Shown piece after piece: positions 25,186-33,946 of a DNA stretch of 64,000 bases; the first letter of the stretch is position 1, and each line of letters begins with the position of its first letter. The position numbers and the translations under genes are program-made. A model generated the notes under the pieces. It saw only the letters and a list, made by a program, of their open reading frames with translations. It was not told the DNA's origin and made no database searches. The stretch covers positions 62,001 to 126,000 of the forward strand of contig NZ_BSTS01000007.1 of assembly GCF_030269665.1 (NCBI RefSeq), written 5' to 3'. The stretch comes from Actinomycetospora sp. NBRC 106375 (GTDB lineage Bacteria; Actinomycetota; Actinomycetes; Mycobacteriales; Pseudonocardiaceae).

Positions 25186-26789
25186 CGACCGCTGCCGCGC
25201 CGGCTCCCGAGATCGGGACGCCGGCCGTCAACATCGCCATCTTCGTCCTGTTCGTCGTCGTCACCCTGGTGATCGTCTACCGGGTCAGCCGCGGGCCGAG
25301 CAGCGCGTCGGACTACTACACCGCCGGTCACGCGTTCACCGGTCCCCAGAACGGCATCGCGATCTCGGGCGACTACCTCTCGGCCGCGTCGTTCCTGGGC
25401 ATCGCCGGCGCCATCGCCGTGAACGGCTACGACGGCTTCCTCTATTCGATCGGCTTCCTCGTCGCCTGGCTCACGGCGCTCCTGCTGGTGGCCGAGCTGC
25501 TGCGCAACACCGGTCGCTACACCATGGGCGACGTCCTGGCCTTCCGCATGCGTCAGCGCCCGGTCCGTGCGGCGGCGGCCGTCTCCACGCTGGTGGTCTC
25601 GCTGTTCTACCTGCTCGCGCAGATGGCGGGAGCGGGCGGACTGGTCGCCCTGCTGCTCGGCGTCAACAGCAACGTCGGCAAGTCGCTGGTCATCGCGATC
25701 GTCGGCGCCGTCATGATCGTCTATGTGCTCTACGGCGGCATGCGCGGCACCACGTGGGTCCAGATCATCAAGGCGACCCTGCTGGTCATCGGGACCGCGG
25801 TCATCACCGTGTGGGTGCTCGGCGTCTTCGGCTTCAACCTGTCGGCACTGTTCGGCGCGGCCGACGCCAACAGTTCCAAGGAGCTCATCAACGCCGGCAA
25901 CCAGTACGGGAAGAAGCCCCTCGACTTCGTCTCGCTGGCGCTCGCGCTGGTCCTCGGTACGGCCGGCCTGCCGCACATCCTCATGCGCTTCTACACGGTC
26001 CCGAACGCCAAGGAGGCCCGCCGCTCGGTGCAGTGGGCCATCTGGATCATCGGGATCTTCTACCTGTTCACGCTGGTCGTCGGGTACGGGGCCCCGGCGC
26101 TGGTGCAGGGAGGCGCCGAGGCGATCTCCCGGGCGCCCGGCAAGGAGAACGCCGCGGCCCCGCTGCTGGCCTACGCGGTCGGCGGCACGTTCCTGCTCGG
26201 CATCATCGCCGCGGTGGCCTTCGCGACCATCCTCGCGGTCGTGGCCGGGCTGACGATCACCGCCTCGGCCTCGTTCGCGCACGACCTGTACGCGAACGTC
26301 ATGAAGGAAGGCAAGCCCGAGCCCGGCATGGAGGTCAAGGTCGCGCGCCGCACCGCCCTGGTGATCGGTGCGCTGGCGATCGTGGGAGGCATCCTCGCCC
26401 TCGGACAGAACGTCGCCTTCCTCGTGGCGCTGGCGTTCGCCATCGCGGCGTCGGCGAACCTCCCCACCCTGCTCTACTCGCTGTTCTGGAAGCGGTTCAA
26501 CACGACCGGCTCGTTGTTCAGCATCTACGGCGGGCTCGTGATCTGCCTCTTGTTGATCATCTTCTCGCCGGCCGTCTCCGGCAGCGAGACGTCGATGCTG
26601 GGCGCGGACGTCGACTTCGCGTTCTTCCCGCTGTCGAATCCCGGCATCGTGTCGATCCCGGCGTCGTTCATCCTCGGCGTGATCGGTACCTACGTGGGAT
26701 CGCGTGATCCGGCGAGCGAGGTCAGCTACGCCGAGATGGAGGTGCGCTCGATGACCGGCGCCGGCTCGGAGGGTGCGACGAGCCACTGA
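25182..26789 (+). CDS. actP: cation/acetate symporter (ActP-like)
   Basis: 535 residues with about 13 membrane helices. SSS signatures are SSASDYYTAGHAFTGPQNG, ISGDYLSAASFLGIAGAIAVNGYDGFLYSIGF, YGGMRGTTWVQIIKA and LGTAGLPHILMRFYTVPNAKEARRSV. Homologues import acetate, propionate, glycolate or pyruvate with sodium or protons. It overlaps DUF485 by four bases. Compared with the symporter at 22832 it lacks the 90-residue hydrophilic insertion, so the two are paralogues with possibly different substrates. A hairpin follows 28 bases after the stop. Confidence 0.92.
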   Translation: MTTAAAPAPEIGTPAVNIAIFVLFVVVTLVIVYRVSRGPSSASDYYTAGHAFTGPQNGIAISGDYLSAASFLGIAGAIAVNGYDGFLYSIGFLVAWLTALLLVAELLRNTGRYTMGDVLAFRMRQRPVRAAAAVSTLVVSLFYLLAQMAGAGGLVALLLGVNSNVGKSLVIAIVGAVMIVYVLYGGMRGTTWVQIIKATLLVIGTAVITVWVLGVFGFNLSALFGAADANSSKELINAGNQYGKKPLDFVSLALALVLGTAGLPHILMRFYTVPNAKEARRSVQWAIWIIGIFYLFTLVVGYGAPALVQGGAEAISRAPGKENAAAPLLAYAVGGTFLLGIIAAVAFATILAVVAGLTITASASFAHDLYANVMKEGKPEPGMEVKVARRTALVIGALAIVGGILALGQNVAFLVALAFAIAASANLPTLLYSLFWKRFNTTGSLFSIYGGLVICLLLIIFSPAVSGSETSMLGADVDFAFFPLSNPGIVSIPASFILGVIGTYVGSRDPASEVSYAEMEVRSMTGAGSEGATSH

Positions 26790-26816
26790 CGTCGCTGCGC
26801 CGAACCCTGCACCGCT

Positions 26817-26849
26817 GGAGCCCGTCTCTCCTCCGGGGAGGCGGGCTCC
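26817..26849 (+). terminator. hairpin terminator after actP
   Basis: GGAGCCCG (26817-26824) pairs with CGGGCTCC (26842-26849), and CCTCC/GGAGG inside extends the stem. It lies between the symporter stop and the rhodanese gene. Confidence 0.65.
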
Positions 26850-26879
26850 GTGCTGTCCGGGGCAGGCCGGCGTGGTGGG

Positions 26880-27218
26880 ATGGAGGTCGTGAGCCACCCA
26901 GGACTGCCCTCGGTCGTCCCCGGCGAGATCCCGGCCGGGTCGACGCTGCTGGACGTGCGCGAGGACGACGAGTGGGTCGCAGGACACGCGCCCGAGGCCG
27001 TCCACCTGCCGATGTCCCAGCTCACCGCGCGTCTCGACGAGGTCCCGGCGGGGCCGCTGGCCGTGGTGTGCAAGGTCGGCGGACGCTCGGCCCAGGTCAC
27101 GGCGTTCCTCGCCCAGCGCGGCCACGAGGTGGTCAACGTCAGCGGCGGGATGCTGGCCTGGGAGGCCGAGGGGCGCCCGATGACGAGCGAGGGCCCCGGC
27201 CCCGCGGCCGTGGTCTGA
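26880..27218 (+). CDS. single-domain rhodanese-like sulfurtransferase
   Basis: 112 residues, a complete rhodanese fold. LLDVREDDEWVAGHAPEAVHLPMSQL is the N-terminal half, and VVCKVGGRSAQVTAFL holds the active-site Cys loop. GGMLAWEAEGRPM is the C-terminal motif. It would carry persulphide sulphur in the cytosol; the partner is unknown. ATG 26880 is chosen; GTG 26889 is possible. A 10-base unit (TGGTCTGAGG) is duplicated across the stop codon. Confidence 0.85.
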   Translation: MEVVSHPGLPSVVPGEIPAGSTLLDVREDDEWVAGHAPEAVHLPMSQLTARLDEVPAGPLAVVCKVGGRSAQVTAFLAQRGHEVVNVSGGMLAWEAEGRPMTSEGPGPAAVV

Positions 27219-27246
27219 GGTGGTCTGAGGTGGTGACCCCGATCCC

Positions 27247-28299
27247 GTGACCTGTCCGCGGTGCGGGCGGCCGCAGCCGCCGTCGGACGCCCCGGGCGCG
27301 CCCCGCCCGGGCGCGACCCGGTACTGCGTGCACTGCGGCCGCGTCCTCACCGGCGTCCGGTGGGTGGCGCTGCCCCCCGACGCCCTGCGTCCACGCGATC
27401 CCCGGCGGCGGCGCCGGCCCTACGCCGGCCCCCCGCGCTACGCGACGACGCCCCGCTGGAGCCTGCGGACCTGGATGCCGGCGCCCCCGCCGGGTGCCGA
27501 GGGCGCGCTGCCCGGCCCCGCCCCGCGCTCACCCGACGAGGCGCTGCGCCGCACCGCCGGGCTGCTCGGGCGTCTCGCCCGGGTCACCACGGTGCTCGCG
27601 GTGCTGGCCGCCGTGGCCGAGGCCTGGCGCTACGGCCTCCTCGTCGCGAGCCGCAGCGCCGCGCTGTCCCCCGCGCCGCTCGCGTTCTCCGACGCCTTCG
27701 TCACCCTCGTCGGGCTGCTGGCGCCCGTGGCGGCGCTGGCCACCGGCGCCCTGTTCCTGCGGTGGCTCGCCCTGTCCCGCGAGATCGCGGCCACGATCTC
27801 GGGCACCCTCCCGGCCCGGCGGACCTGGGCGGTCGTGCTCGGCTCGGTGCTGCCGGGGCCGAACCTCACGATGCCGGGCGCCGCGCTCACCGAGGTCGAG
27901 CACGCGGCCTCGGGCCTGCCCGCCGACACCCGGCCGCGCCCGAGCCGCCCGGTGATGCGGTGGTGGCTGGCGTGGGACGCGAGTGTCGTGCTCGGCGTCG
28001 CCGCCGTGCTGCGGGGCCTCGGGCAGAGCACGCAGGCCATGGCCGACGCCGTGCTGCTGCACGTGCTCGTGGACGTGGCCGCCGCGGTCGCCGCGTGGGC
28101 GACCGTCCGCGTCGTCATCCACCTCACCGAACTGCTCGCCCCGGAGCTGCGTCCGGCCGGGCGCGAGTCGGTGGTGGCGGTAGGGCGGGAGCCCGCGTCG
28201 GACGTTGACGAGGAGCCGGGTGCGGGGTCAGGCGCCGCCGAGGACGGCGTTGCCGCCTGCGGCGGGCGGAGCCGTGGGGTCGGCGCCGACGTCGGGTGA
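27247..28299 (+). CDS. zinc-ribbon DUF4328-like membrane protein
   Basis: 350 residues. An N-terminal zinc ribbon (CPRCG at residues 3-7 and CVHCG at about 28-32) is followed by a Pro/Arg-rich linker. Four to five hydrophobic helices between about 110 and 295 resemble DUF4328 proteins (WLALSREIAATIS and WWLAWDASVVLG blocks). The role is unknown. The last 24 codons overlap the 3' end of the ferritin gene on the other strand by 72 bases; the tail there (GVAACGGRSRGVGADVG) may not be functionally constrained. Confidence 0.75.
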   Translation: MTCPRCGRPQPPSDAPGAPRPGATRYCVHCGRVLTGVRWVALPPDALRPRDPRRRRRPYAGPPRYATTPRWSLRTWMPAPPPGAEGALPGPAPRSPDEALRRTAGLLGRLARVTTVLAVLAAVAEAWRYGLLVASRSAALSPAPLAFSDAFVTLVGLLAPVAALATGALFLRWLALSREIAATISGTLPARRTWAVVLGSVLPGPNLTMPGAALTEVEHAASGLPADTRPRPSRPVMRWWLAWDASVVLGVAAVLRGLGQSTQAMADAVLLHVLVDVAAAVAAWATVRVVIHLTELLAPELRPAGRESVVAVGREPASDVDEEPGAGSGAAEDGVAACGGRSRGVGADVG

Positions 28300-28785
28300 C
28301 ATCTCGCGGGCGACGAAGTCCTCGACGTGGAAGAGGTTGTCGCCGGCGCGGCGCACGATGCGCAGGAGGGTCGTCATCGAGGCGACCTCCTCGACCTGCT
28401 CCTTGAGGTACCACTGCATGAACTGCTCGCCGAGGTAGTCGCCCTCGTCCCGGGCGGTGCGGGCGAGCGTCGCGATCTGCTCGGTCACCGTCTGCTCCTG
28501 GCGCAGCACGAGCTCGACGACCTCCTCGAGCCCCGCGAACTCGGTGCGCACGTCGTCGATGCCCGGGATGGTGACCGGCAGGTCGTTGTCGAGCATGTAC
28601 TGCACCATGCCCATGGCGTGGTTGCGCTCCTCGAGCGCCTGCGCGTAGAAGTGCGCCGCGAGCTGGGGGAGGTCCTCGTCGTCGCAGTAGACCGCGACGG
28701 CCGTGTACTGCTGCGATGCGGTGAACTCGTTGCGGATCTGCGCGCGCAGCAGTTCGTGGAACTTCGACGACCCAGGAGCGCTCAT
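28228..28785 (-). CDS. bfrB: ferritin (BfrB-like)
   Basis: 185 residues, very close in length and sequence to mycobacterial BfrB, the iron-storage ferritin that forms 24-subunit cages. Ferroxidase ligands are visible: Glu in IRNEFTASQQY, ExxH in EERNHAMGMVQYML, and Glu in RQEQTV and EQFMQWYLKEQVEEVASM. The characteristic end is NLFHVEDFVAREM followed by a flexible tail. Starts at ATG 28785. No IdeR box was recognised upstream. The adjacent flavoprotein could supply electrons to mobilise iron, which is inference. Confidence 0.93.
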   Translation of the reverse strand: MSAPGSSKFHELLRAQIRNEFTASQQYTAVAVYCDDEDLPQLAAHFYAQALEERNHAMGMVQYMLDNDLPVTIPGIDDVRTEFAGLEEVVELVLRQEQTVTEQIATLARTARDEGDYLGEQFMQWYLKEQVEEVASMTTLLRIVRRAGDNLFHVEDFVAREMSPDVGADPTAPPAAGGNAVLGGA

Positions 28786-28813
28786 CCCTCGATGGTAGGC
28801 GAGGGGCCTGGGG

Positions 28814-30196
28814 TCACGTGCGCACGGAACGTCGCCCGTGACGGGACCCCCGGCGCGGTTCGGGCAGCGCCGTCGCCGTGCCGCCCCCGTCCGACGGACC
28901 CGACACCGGGATGGCACCCGACCAGCCGAACTGCTCGGTGTGGACGCGGGCCGGCGGCACGCCGAGCTGCTCCAGCGCGGCGAGCGAGCCGGTGATCACC
29001 GAGGGCGAGCCGCAGACGAAGTAGTCGAGCACGCGGATCTCGCTGACGGGCACGACCTCGGCGAGCAGCGCCGCGTCGATGCGACGGCCCTCGGTGCGCG
29101 TGACCCGGAGGTCGAGCCGGCGGGCGAGGGCGGTGAGCTCGTCGGCGAACAGCGGCTCGGTGCCGCGCTCGGCGACCAGGAGGCGGTGCGTGCGGGGGTC
29201 GCCGCGGTCGGCGAGCGTGCGCAGCATGCTCATCATCGGGGTGATGCCGACCCCGCCGGCGAGCAGCACGAGGCCGGGGGAGCCCTCGGCGCTCTCCGCG
29301 GTGAACGAGCCGTGCGGGCCGTCGAGCCAGACCTTGCTGCCGGTGCGCAGCGTCGAGAGGAGCCCGGAGAAGTCGCCCTGGTCGCGCACGGTCAGCTCGA
29401 GCCGACCCGTGACCCGCGCGCTGGAGGCGATCGTGAACGGGTGCTCCTCGGTGCCGACGACCCCGCGCTTGAGCCGCAGCCAGACGAACTGCCCGGGCGC
29501 GAACCGCAGGCCGCCCCGGCGCAGGTGCACCGGCGCGAGCACCAGCGTGCTCACCGTCGGGCTCTCGCGGCGCACCCCGTAGACGACGTAGGCGCCCTGG
29601 CGGGAGAACAGCGGGCGCCACACCCAGCGGTGGGCGAGCACCCCGATCAGCACGAGCACCAGCGCGGACAGCACGAGGCGCATGACCGGGTCGGTGACGA
29701 GGTTCTGCAGCCACCAGACGTGCAGGGCGGCGAGCAGCAGGGCGGCGCCGGCGAGCAGCACGTGCAGCCGCGCCCAGATCTCGTAGCGCGCCCCCGGACG
29801 GCGCCCGCGTGCCGCGACCAGCCCGACGAGCAGCAGGGCGGCGACGGACGTCCAGCCGGCCTTGGCGGGCGTCGTGGCGGTGAGGGGGTTGAGCAGGGTC
29901 GGGTGCTTCGCGATCGCGACCGTGAGGTGCAGGCCGACCAGCACGATCGCCAGGATGCCCAGCCAGCGGTGCAGGCCGATGACCTTCTCCACCCCGAACG
30001 CCCGCGTCATCGAGCGCACCCGCGAGGGCACGACCACGACCACCACGAGCAGGCTCAGGGCCAGCAGCCCCAGGCCCACGGAGAGCATCCCGGCCACCGA
30101 CGTGCCGCCGGACCGGGCGGCCATGAGGACGACCGGGACCACCACGAGGGCCGCGAGCACGGCCGTCCACAGCGCGCGAGTCAGCTTGTCGGGCAC
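28814..30196 (-). CDS. ferric-reductase-like transmembrane flavoprotein
   Basis: 460 residues. Six hydrophobic segments in the first 220 residues include the heme-binding type histidines (VIGLHRWLGILAIVLVGLHL and LHVLLAGAALLLAALHVWW). FAD-binding follows (EEHPFTIASS, about residue 265, and GQFVWLRL), then the NAD(P) domain (LLAGGVGITPMMSML, and YFVCGSPSVI). This is the FRE/NOX-like architecture that moves electrons from cytosolic NAD(P)H across the membrane. It starts at GTG 30196. The gene upstream in the same direction is absent; bfrB lies 28 bases downstream, suggesting a joint iron transcript. Confidence 0.88.
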   Translation of the reverse strand: MPDKLTRALWTAVLAALVVVPVVLMAARSGGTSVAGMLSVGLGLLALSLLVVVVVVPSRVRSMTRAFGVEKVIGLHRWLGILAIVLVGLHLTVAIAKHPTLLNPLTATTPAKAGWTSVAALLLVGLVAARGRRPGARYEIWARLHVLLAGAALLLAALHVWWLQNLVTDPVMRLVLSALVLVLIGVLAHRWVWRPLFSRQGAYVVYGVRRESPTVSTLVLAPVHLRRGGLRFAPGQFVWLRLKRGVVGTEEHPFTIASSARVTGRLELTVRDQGDFSGLLSTLRTGSKVWLDGPHGSFTAESAEGSPGLVLLAGGVGITPMMSMLRTLADRGDPRTHRLLVAERGTEPLFADELTALARRLDLRVTRTEGRRIDAALLAEVVPVSEIRVLDYFVCGSPSVITGSLAALEQLGVPPARVHTEQFGWSGAIPVSGPSDGGGTATALPEPRRGSRHGRRSVRT

Positions 30197-30585
30197 GGCG
30201 GCGACGGTAGGCAGCGGAGATCGGCACCCCGGCGCGTCTGAGAGCCCACCCGTCCGTGGCGCGACGACGGGCGCTCACCGCGCGCCCAGGCACGGTGGAT
30301 ACCCCCGATCGGGCGAATTCGTGCTCCGTCTGCCCCCGGCACCTCTCAGGTTCCTGTGCGGCGCCGCGGCGAGCGGTGGGCCCGAGACGCGAGGGCGCTC
30401 CGGACACGGGGTGTTCGAGCGATGCGGCTTTCCTGGCGTCTGACGCCAGGATCGCCACATGCTCGCTCGCCCGACACGCCGGCACTGTCGGGGGGACGCA
30501 CGGGGTGTGTCAGCGTGGCGTCCACGCTGACGTCCAGCGTCAGGAAATCCCCCATCTCGCGCCGCGCCACCCTCTACCGGGCAGG
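30197..30585. other. 389-base gene-free region holding a long repeat
   Basis: The divergent region between the flavoprotein and the methyltransferase has no supported gene. Its second half is the left copy of the inverted repeat (30406-30549). The first 200 bases contain no clear promoter or operator that I can name. Confidence 0.6.
30406..30549 (+). repeat. about 144-bp repeat, left copy of an inverted pair
   Basis: The reverse complement of 31418-31570 matches this stretch. A first block of about 61 bases (starting ACGGGGTGTTCGAGCGATGC) differs at three positions, and a last block of about 51 bases (ending CGTCAGGAAATC) at about five; the middle is variable. Inside, CCTGGCGTC-T-GACGCCAGG (30432-30450) and TCAGCGTG/CACGCTGA form hairpins. 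The pair encloses only the methyltransferase gene. Confidence 0.85.
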
Positions 30586-31419
30586 ATGCCGCGCGTGATC
30601 TCCCCCCGTCTGCGCACCCCGGCCGTGCTCGCGCTCGCCGCGGGGACCGCGGCGCTCGTCCGGCCGGTCTGGCGCTCGGCGCGAGGACGCGGTCCGGGGT
30701 TCGACCGGGTGTCGGCGGCGGCCGGGGTGTCGGCACAGTTCGACCAGGACGCCGCGTCCTACGACCGCCTCGTCGGCGCCAACCCCGGCTACCACGAGCA
30801 CCTGCGCCTGTCGGCCCGCCGTCTCGGGCTCCCCGACCGCGGCGCGGGTGCGACGTTGCTCGACGTCGGGTGCGGGACGGGGCTCTCGACGGCGGCGCTG
30901 CTCGAGACCTACCCCGAGGCCCGGATCGTCGCCGTCGACGCCTCGGTCGAGATGCTGGCCCGCGCCCGCGAGAAGTCCTGGCCCGGCACGGTGCGGTTCG
31001 TGCACGCGCGGGCGGAGGACCTCACCGCGGCGCTCGGCGGCGAGGGACCGTTCGACGGCCTGCTCGCCGCGTACCTCGTCCGCAACCTGCCCGACCGCGA
31101 CGCCGGCCTCGGCGTGCTCGTGGAGCATCTCGCCCCGGGCGCGCCGATCGCCGTGCACGAGTACTCGGTCGCCGACTCGCCCTACGCCCGCGCCGTGTGG
31201 AGCGCCGTCTGCTGGGCCGTGATCATCCCGCTGGGGTGGCGGGTCACGGGTGATGCCTCGCTGTACCGGTACCTGTGGCGCAGCGTGCTGGCCTTCGACG
31301 GGCTCGGACGCCTCGAGCAGCGCCTGCGGGACTCGGGGCTCCGGGACGTGCACACCCGTCCGGTCGACGGCTGGCAGCGCGGCATCGTCCACACGGTGCT
31401 CGGCCGTCGATCTGGGTGA
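30586..31419 (+). CDS. SAM-dependent methyltransferase (UbiE/COQ5-like)
   Basis: 277 residues. A hydrophobic N-terminal stretch (TPAVLALAAGTAALV, about 10-24) may associate with the membrane. Motif I is LLDVGCGTGLSTAALL (about residue 88), IVAVDASVEMLARAREKS follows, and VRFVHARAEDL and AAYLVRNLPDRDAGLGVL are the post-I and motif II regions. Related proteins methylate lipophilic quinones or carotenoids. The Rieske protein next to it may act in the same pathway. ATG 30586 is chosen; GTG 30595 is an alternative. The gene is bracketed by long inverted repeats, the right one beginning inside its stop codon. Confidence 0.83.
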   Translation: MPRVISPRLRTPAVLALAAGTAALVRPVWRSARGRGPGFDRVSAAAGVSAQFDQDAASYDRLVGANPGYHEHLRLSARRLGLPDRGAGATLLDVGCGTGLSTAALLETYPEARIVAVDASVEMLARAREKSWPGTVRFVHARAEDLTAALGGEGPFDGLLAAYLVRNLPDRDAGLGVLVEHLAPGAPIAVHEYSVADSPYARAVWSAVCWAVIIPLGWRVTGDASLYRYLWRSVLAFDGLGRLEQRLRDSGLRDVHTRPVDGWQRGIVHTVLGRRSG

Positions 31420-31570
31420 TTTCCTGACGTCGGACCTCAGCGTGGACGCCAGGCTGAGACACCCCGTGCCCCGTCTCGGCCCGGCGAACCCCGGCGGCGT
31501 GTCGCCGCGGCGAGGATGTGGCGATCCTGGCGTCACACGCCAGGAAAGCCGCATCGCTCGCACACCCCGT
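31418..31570 (-). repeat. about 153-bp repeat, right copy of an inverted pair
   Basis: Inverted copy of 30406-30549. It begins with GATTTCCTGACGTC overlapping the TGA stop of the methyltransferase and ends with CGAGCG...ACACCCCGT near 31570. It contains CCTGGCGT/ACGCCAGG and TCAGCGTGG/CCAGGCTGA stem-loops. It fills the gap between two convergent genes, where it could also terminate transcription from both sides. Confidence 0.85.
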
Positions 31571-31581
31571 GCGCGAACGCC

Positions 31582-32592
31582 TCAGCCGCGACGGCGGGCT
31601 GCGCGGACGGCGTAGGTGCGTTCGGCGTACTCGATGTCGTCGGTCCAGAGGCGTTTCGCCGCCCACTCCATCGCCGGGCGCACGAGCGCCTCGGCACGGC
31701 GGGCCTGCGCGAACCCGGGACGGGGGGAGTGGGCGATCGTCGCCTCGACGACCGCGGTCCGCGGCCGCCCGTCGGGGTGCGGCGCCAGGGGGGTCGCGTG
31801 GGTCTCGACGACGCTGCCCTCGCCCTCGCCCTCGGTGATGTGCATGACGATCGTGCGCGGCTCCGGGCAGGTGAATCGGGCGCGGACGGGCACGCCCCAG
31901 TTCTTCGACACGCGGAAGGCGACGCGCAGGTCGAAGTGGTCGTCGGCGTCGGAGGAGTCGCGGGACGGCGCGCGCTCGACGCGCAGGTCGGCGAACGAGT
32001 GCGGGTGGAACCAGGCGCCGTGCCAGGGGTCGAGACGGTTGGCGATGACGTCGGCGGGCTCGCAGGTGCCCACCATCGAGGCGACGGCCACGAGGCTGCG
32101 GTCGAGCGGAGGCCGCACCGGCAGGACCGGCGTCTCGGTGGGCTCCTCGCCGCCGACGGCGTCGAGACGCACCCAGACGAGCGCGCCGTCGTCGTGCGTC
32201 GGCAGGGTGCGCCAGCCGGCACGGCCCGACGGACCGAGCGCGAGCCCGTGCCACCGGCAGATCAGCTCGCAGCCCGACTGCACGGCCGTCGCCATGTCCG
32301 CGCCGAGGTGGGGGCACGCCCCGGGACCGGCGTGCAGCGACCCGTCGGGGGAGCGCCAGAGCACGAGCTCCACGCCCGCCACCGTCGTGCCGAACGGGGT
32401 CCCGGCGCGGACGTCGCGGCTCGCGCCGACGACGTACCAGTTGCCGGACGGCCGCGCGGTCGCGCGCGCCAGGGCGGCGTCGATGACCCCGACCTTCGCC
32501 TCGCGCCACGTGGGCTCCATCGCCGCCCACTCCCGGCCCGAGAGCCGACGCAGCGGGGATACCGGCGCGCGCCGTTCCGCCTTCCTGAGCAC
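31582..32592 (-). CDS. Rieske [2Fe-2S] protein, DUF5914-like
   Basis: 336 residues. The Rieske cluster ligands are CPHLG and CRWHG separated by about 16 residues (around 85-107), inside a domain starting WYVVGASRDVRAGTPFGTTVAGVELVLW. After it comes a domain of about 200 residues, NRLDPWHGAWFHPHSFADLRV and onward, of the kind labelled DUF5914 in actinobacteria. It probably oxygenates or desaturates a lipophilic substrate with an external reductase. GTG 32592 is preferred because homologues keep a short basic N-terminus (VLRKAERRAP). The methyltransferase on the far side of the repeat is convergent. Confidence 0.8.
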   Translation of the reverse strand: MLRKAERRAPVSPLRRLSGREWAAMEPTWREAKVGVIDAALARATARPSGNWYVVGASRDVRAGTPFGTTVAGVELVLWRSPDGSLHAGPGACPHLGADMATAVQSGCELICRWHGLALGPSGRAGWRTLPTHDDGALVWVRLDAVGGEEPTETPVLPVRPPLDRSLVAVASMVGTCEPADVIANRLDPWHGAWFHPHSFADLRVERAPSRDSSDADDHFDLRVAFRVSKNWGVPVRARFTCPEPRTIVMHITEGEGEGSVVETHATPLAPHPDGRPRTAVVEATIAHSPRPGFAQARRAEALVRPAMEWAAKRLWTDDIEYAERTYAVRAARRRG

Positions 32593-32686
32593 GATCCGGA
32601 CGCTAGGCCGGGTGCCGTAGCCACGCAGTGACAGGGCAGCGGGCTGTGGCCGGATGCACGGCTTCGTGCGCCGAACGTGCGCGCCC

Positions 32687-33907
32687 TCACCCGAGCGGGG
32701 CACGCTCCCACGGGCACGACAGGCACCGCGGGCCACCACGACCCGAGCCGAGCTCGAACCCGGCGATCGTCAGCACCTCGATGCCCGCGTCGGCCAGCCG
32801 CGCGTTGGTCGTCACGTTGCGCTCGTAGGCGACGACCCGGCCCGGCGCCACGGCCAGGGTGTTGTTCCCGTCGTCCCACTGCTCGCGCTCGGCGGCCACC
32901 GACTCCAGCCCGGTGTCGACCGCGCGCAGCTCGTCGATGCCCATCGCCCGCGCCGCGGCCGGCCGGAACGGCTCCGGGCCCGTGATGTGCAGGCCCGACG
33001 GCCCGTCCGGGCGCACCGTCCACGCCTCGAGCCGGTCGAGCACGCCCGGGTAGATCACCATCGTGTCGACGTCGACCATCGTCGCGACGGTGTCGAGGTG
33101 CATCGTCGCCCGGCGCTGCGCGATGGGGACGACGAGCACGGTGTGGGCGAGGTCGTCGGCGAACATCGCCCTCGCGAACGACTCGGCGCCCGCCGGGCTG
33201 GTGCGCTCGCCGACCCCGATCGCGAGCACGCCCGGCGCGAGCAGCAGCACGTCGCCGCCCTCGACCGCCGACGGGTCGCGGGGCGCGGTCGGGGCCACGG
33301 CACCGAGCTCGGGGTGGTGGCGCTGGGCGAGGGCGACGAGCGAGGCCTCCCGGCGCCGGGCCGGCATCCCCATCGAGGACGCCACGACGCGCGGACCCAC
33401 CCGCACCGACGAGTCCCGGGTGAACATGAGGTTGGGCAGCGGGTCGACCGCGAAGTCGTGCGGGCCCGCCATCGCGCGCACCAGCGAGTGGCCGGTGACG
33501 GCGAGCTCGGCGAACGTGCGCCCGCCGATGAGGGCCGACGCCAGCGCGGCGTCGTCGAGATCGCTGAGCTCGCCCCGCACCGCCCCCGCCAGCTCGCGTC
33601 CCAGCGTCCGCTCGTCGACCGCGTCGGCGATCCCGGCCTCGCGCGCCCCCGGGTCCGCCAGCGACTCCCGCAGCACGTCGGCGAGCAGCAGGACGCGCAC
33701 GCCCTCGGCGCGCAGCAGGTCGGCGAACGCGTCGTGCTCGGTCTGTGCCCGTTCCACCCAGGGGATGCCGTCGAAGAGCAGGCGGTCGGCGTTGCGGGGG
33801 GTCAGGCGCTCGAGCTCCGGGCCGGGCCGGTGCAGCACGACCGTGCGCAGGGCGGCGACCTCGGAGTCCACGTGCGGGAGGGAGCTCGGCCCGTCGGTGT
33901 CCTCCAC
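32687..33907 (-). CDS. arcA: arginine deiminase
   Basis: 406 residues, the standard length. It converts L-arginine to citrulline and ammonia. Guanidino-group modifying signatures are [30 protein letters not shown] and the C-terminal GPRCLSCP with the nucleophilic Cys. [25 protein letters not shown] is the conserved start. GTG 33907 is chosen just before VEDTDGPSS. No ornithine carbamoyltransferase or carbamate kinase lies nearby, so a complete ADI pathway is not encoded here; it may serve arginine catabolism or acid/nitrogen stress. Confidence 0.94.
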   Translation of the reverse strand: MEDTDGPSSLPHVDSEVAALRTVVLHRPGPELERLTPRNADRLLFDGIPWVERAQTEHDAFADLLRAEGVRVLLLADVLRESLADPGAREAGIADAVDERTLGRELAGAVRGELSDLDDAALASALIGGRTFAELAVTGHSLVRAMAGPHDFAVDPLPNLMFTRDSSVRVGPRVVASSMGMPARRREASLVALAQRHHPELGAVAPTAPRDPSAVEGGDVLLLAPGVLAIGVGERTSPAGAESFARAMFADDLAHTVLVVPIAQRRATMHLDTVATMVDVDTMVIYPGVLDRLEAWTVRPDGPSGLHITGPEPFRPAAARAMGIDELRAVDTGLESVAAEREQWDDGNNTLAVAPGRVVAYERNVTTNARLADAGIEVLTIAGFELGSGRGGPRCLSCPWERAPLG

Positions 33908-33946
33908 GGTCGGCGACCCTAGGGCGCTCGATCTACTGTTCGCGCC

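Noticed and set aside
30406-31570. Insertion sequence with transposase
   Set aside because: The enclosed gene is a methyltransferase; no transposase is present and the repeats lack obvious IS ends or target duplications that I can verify.
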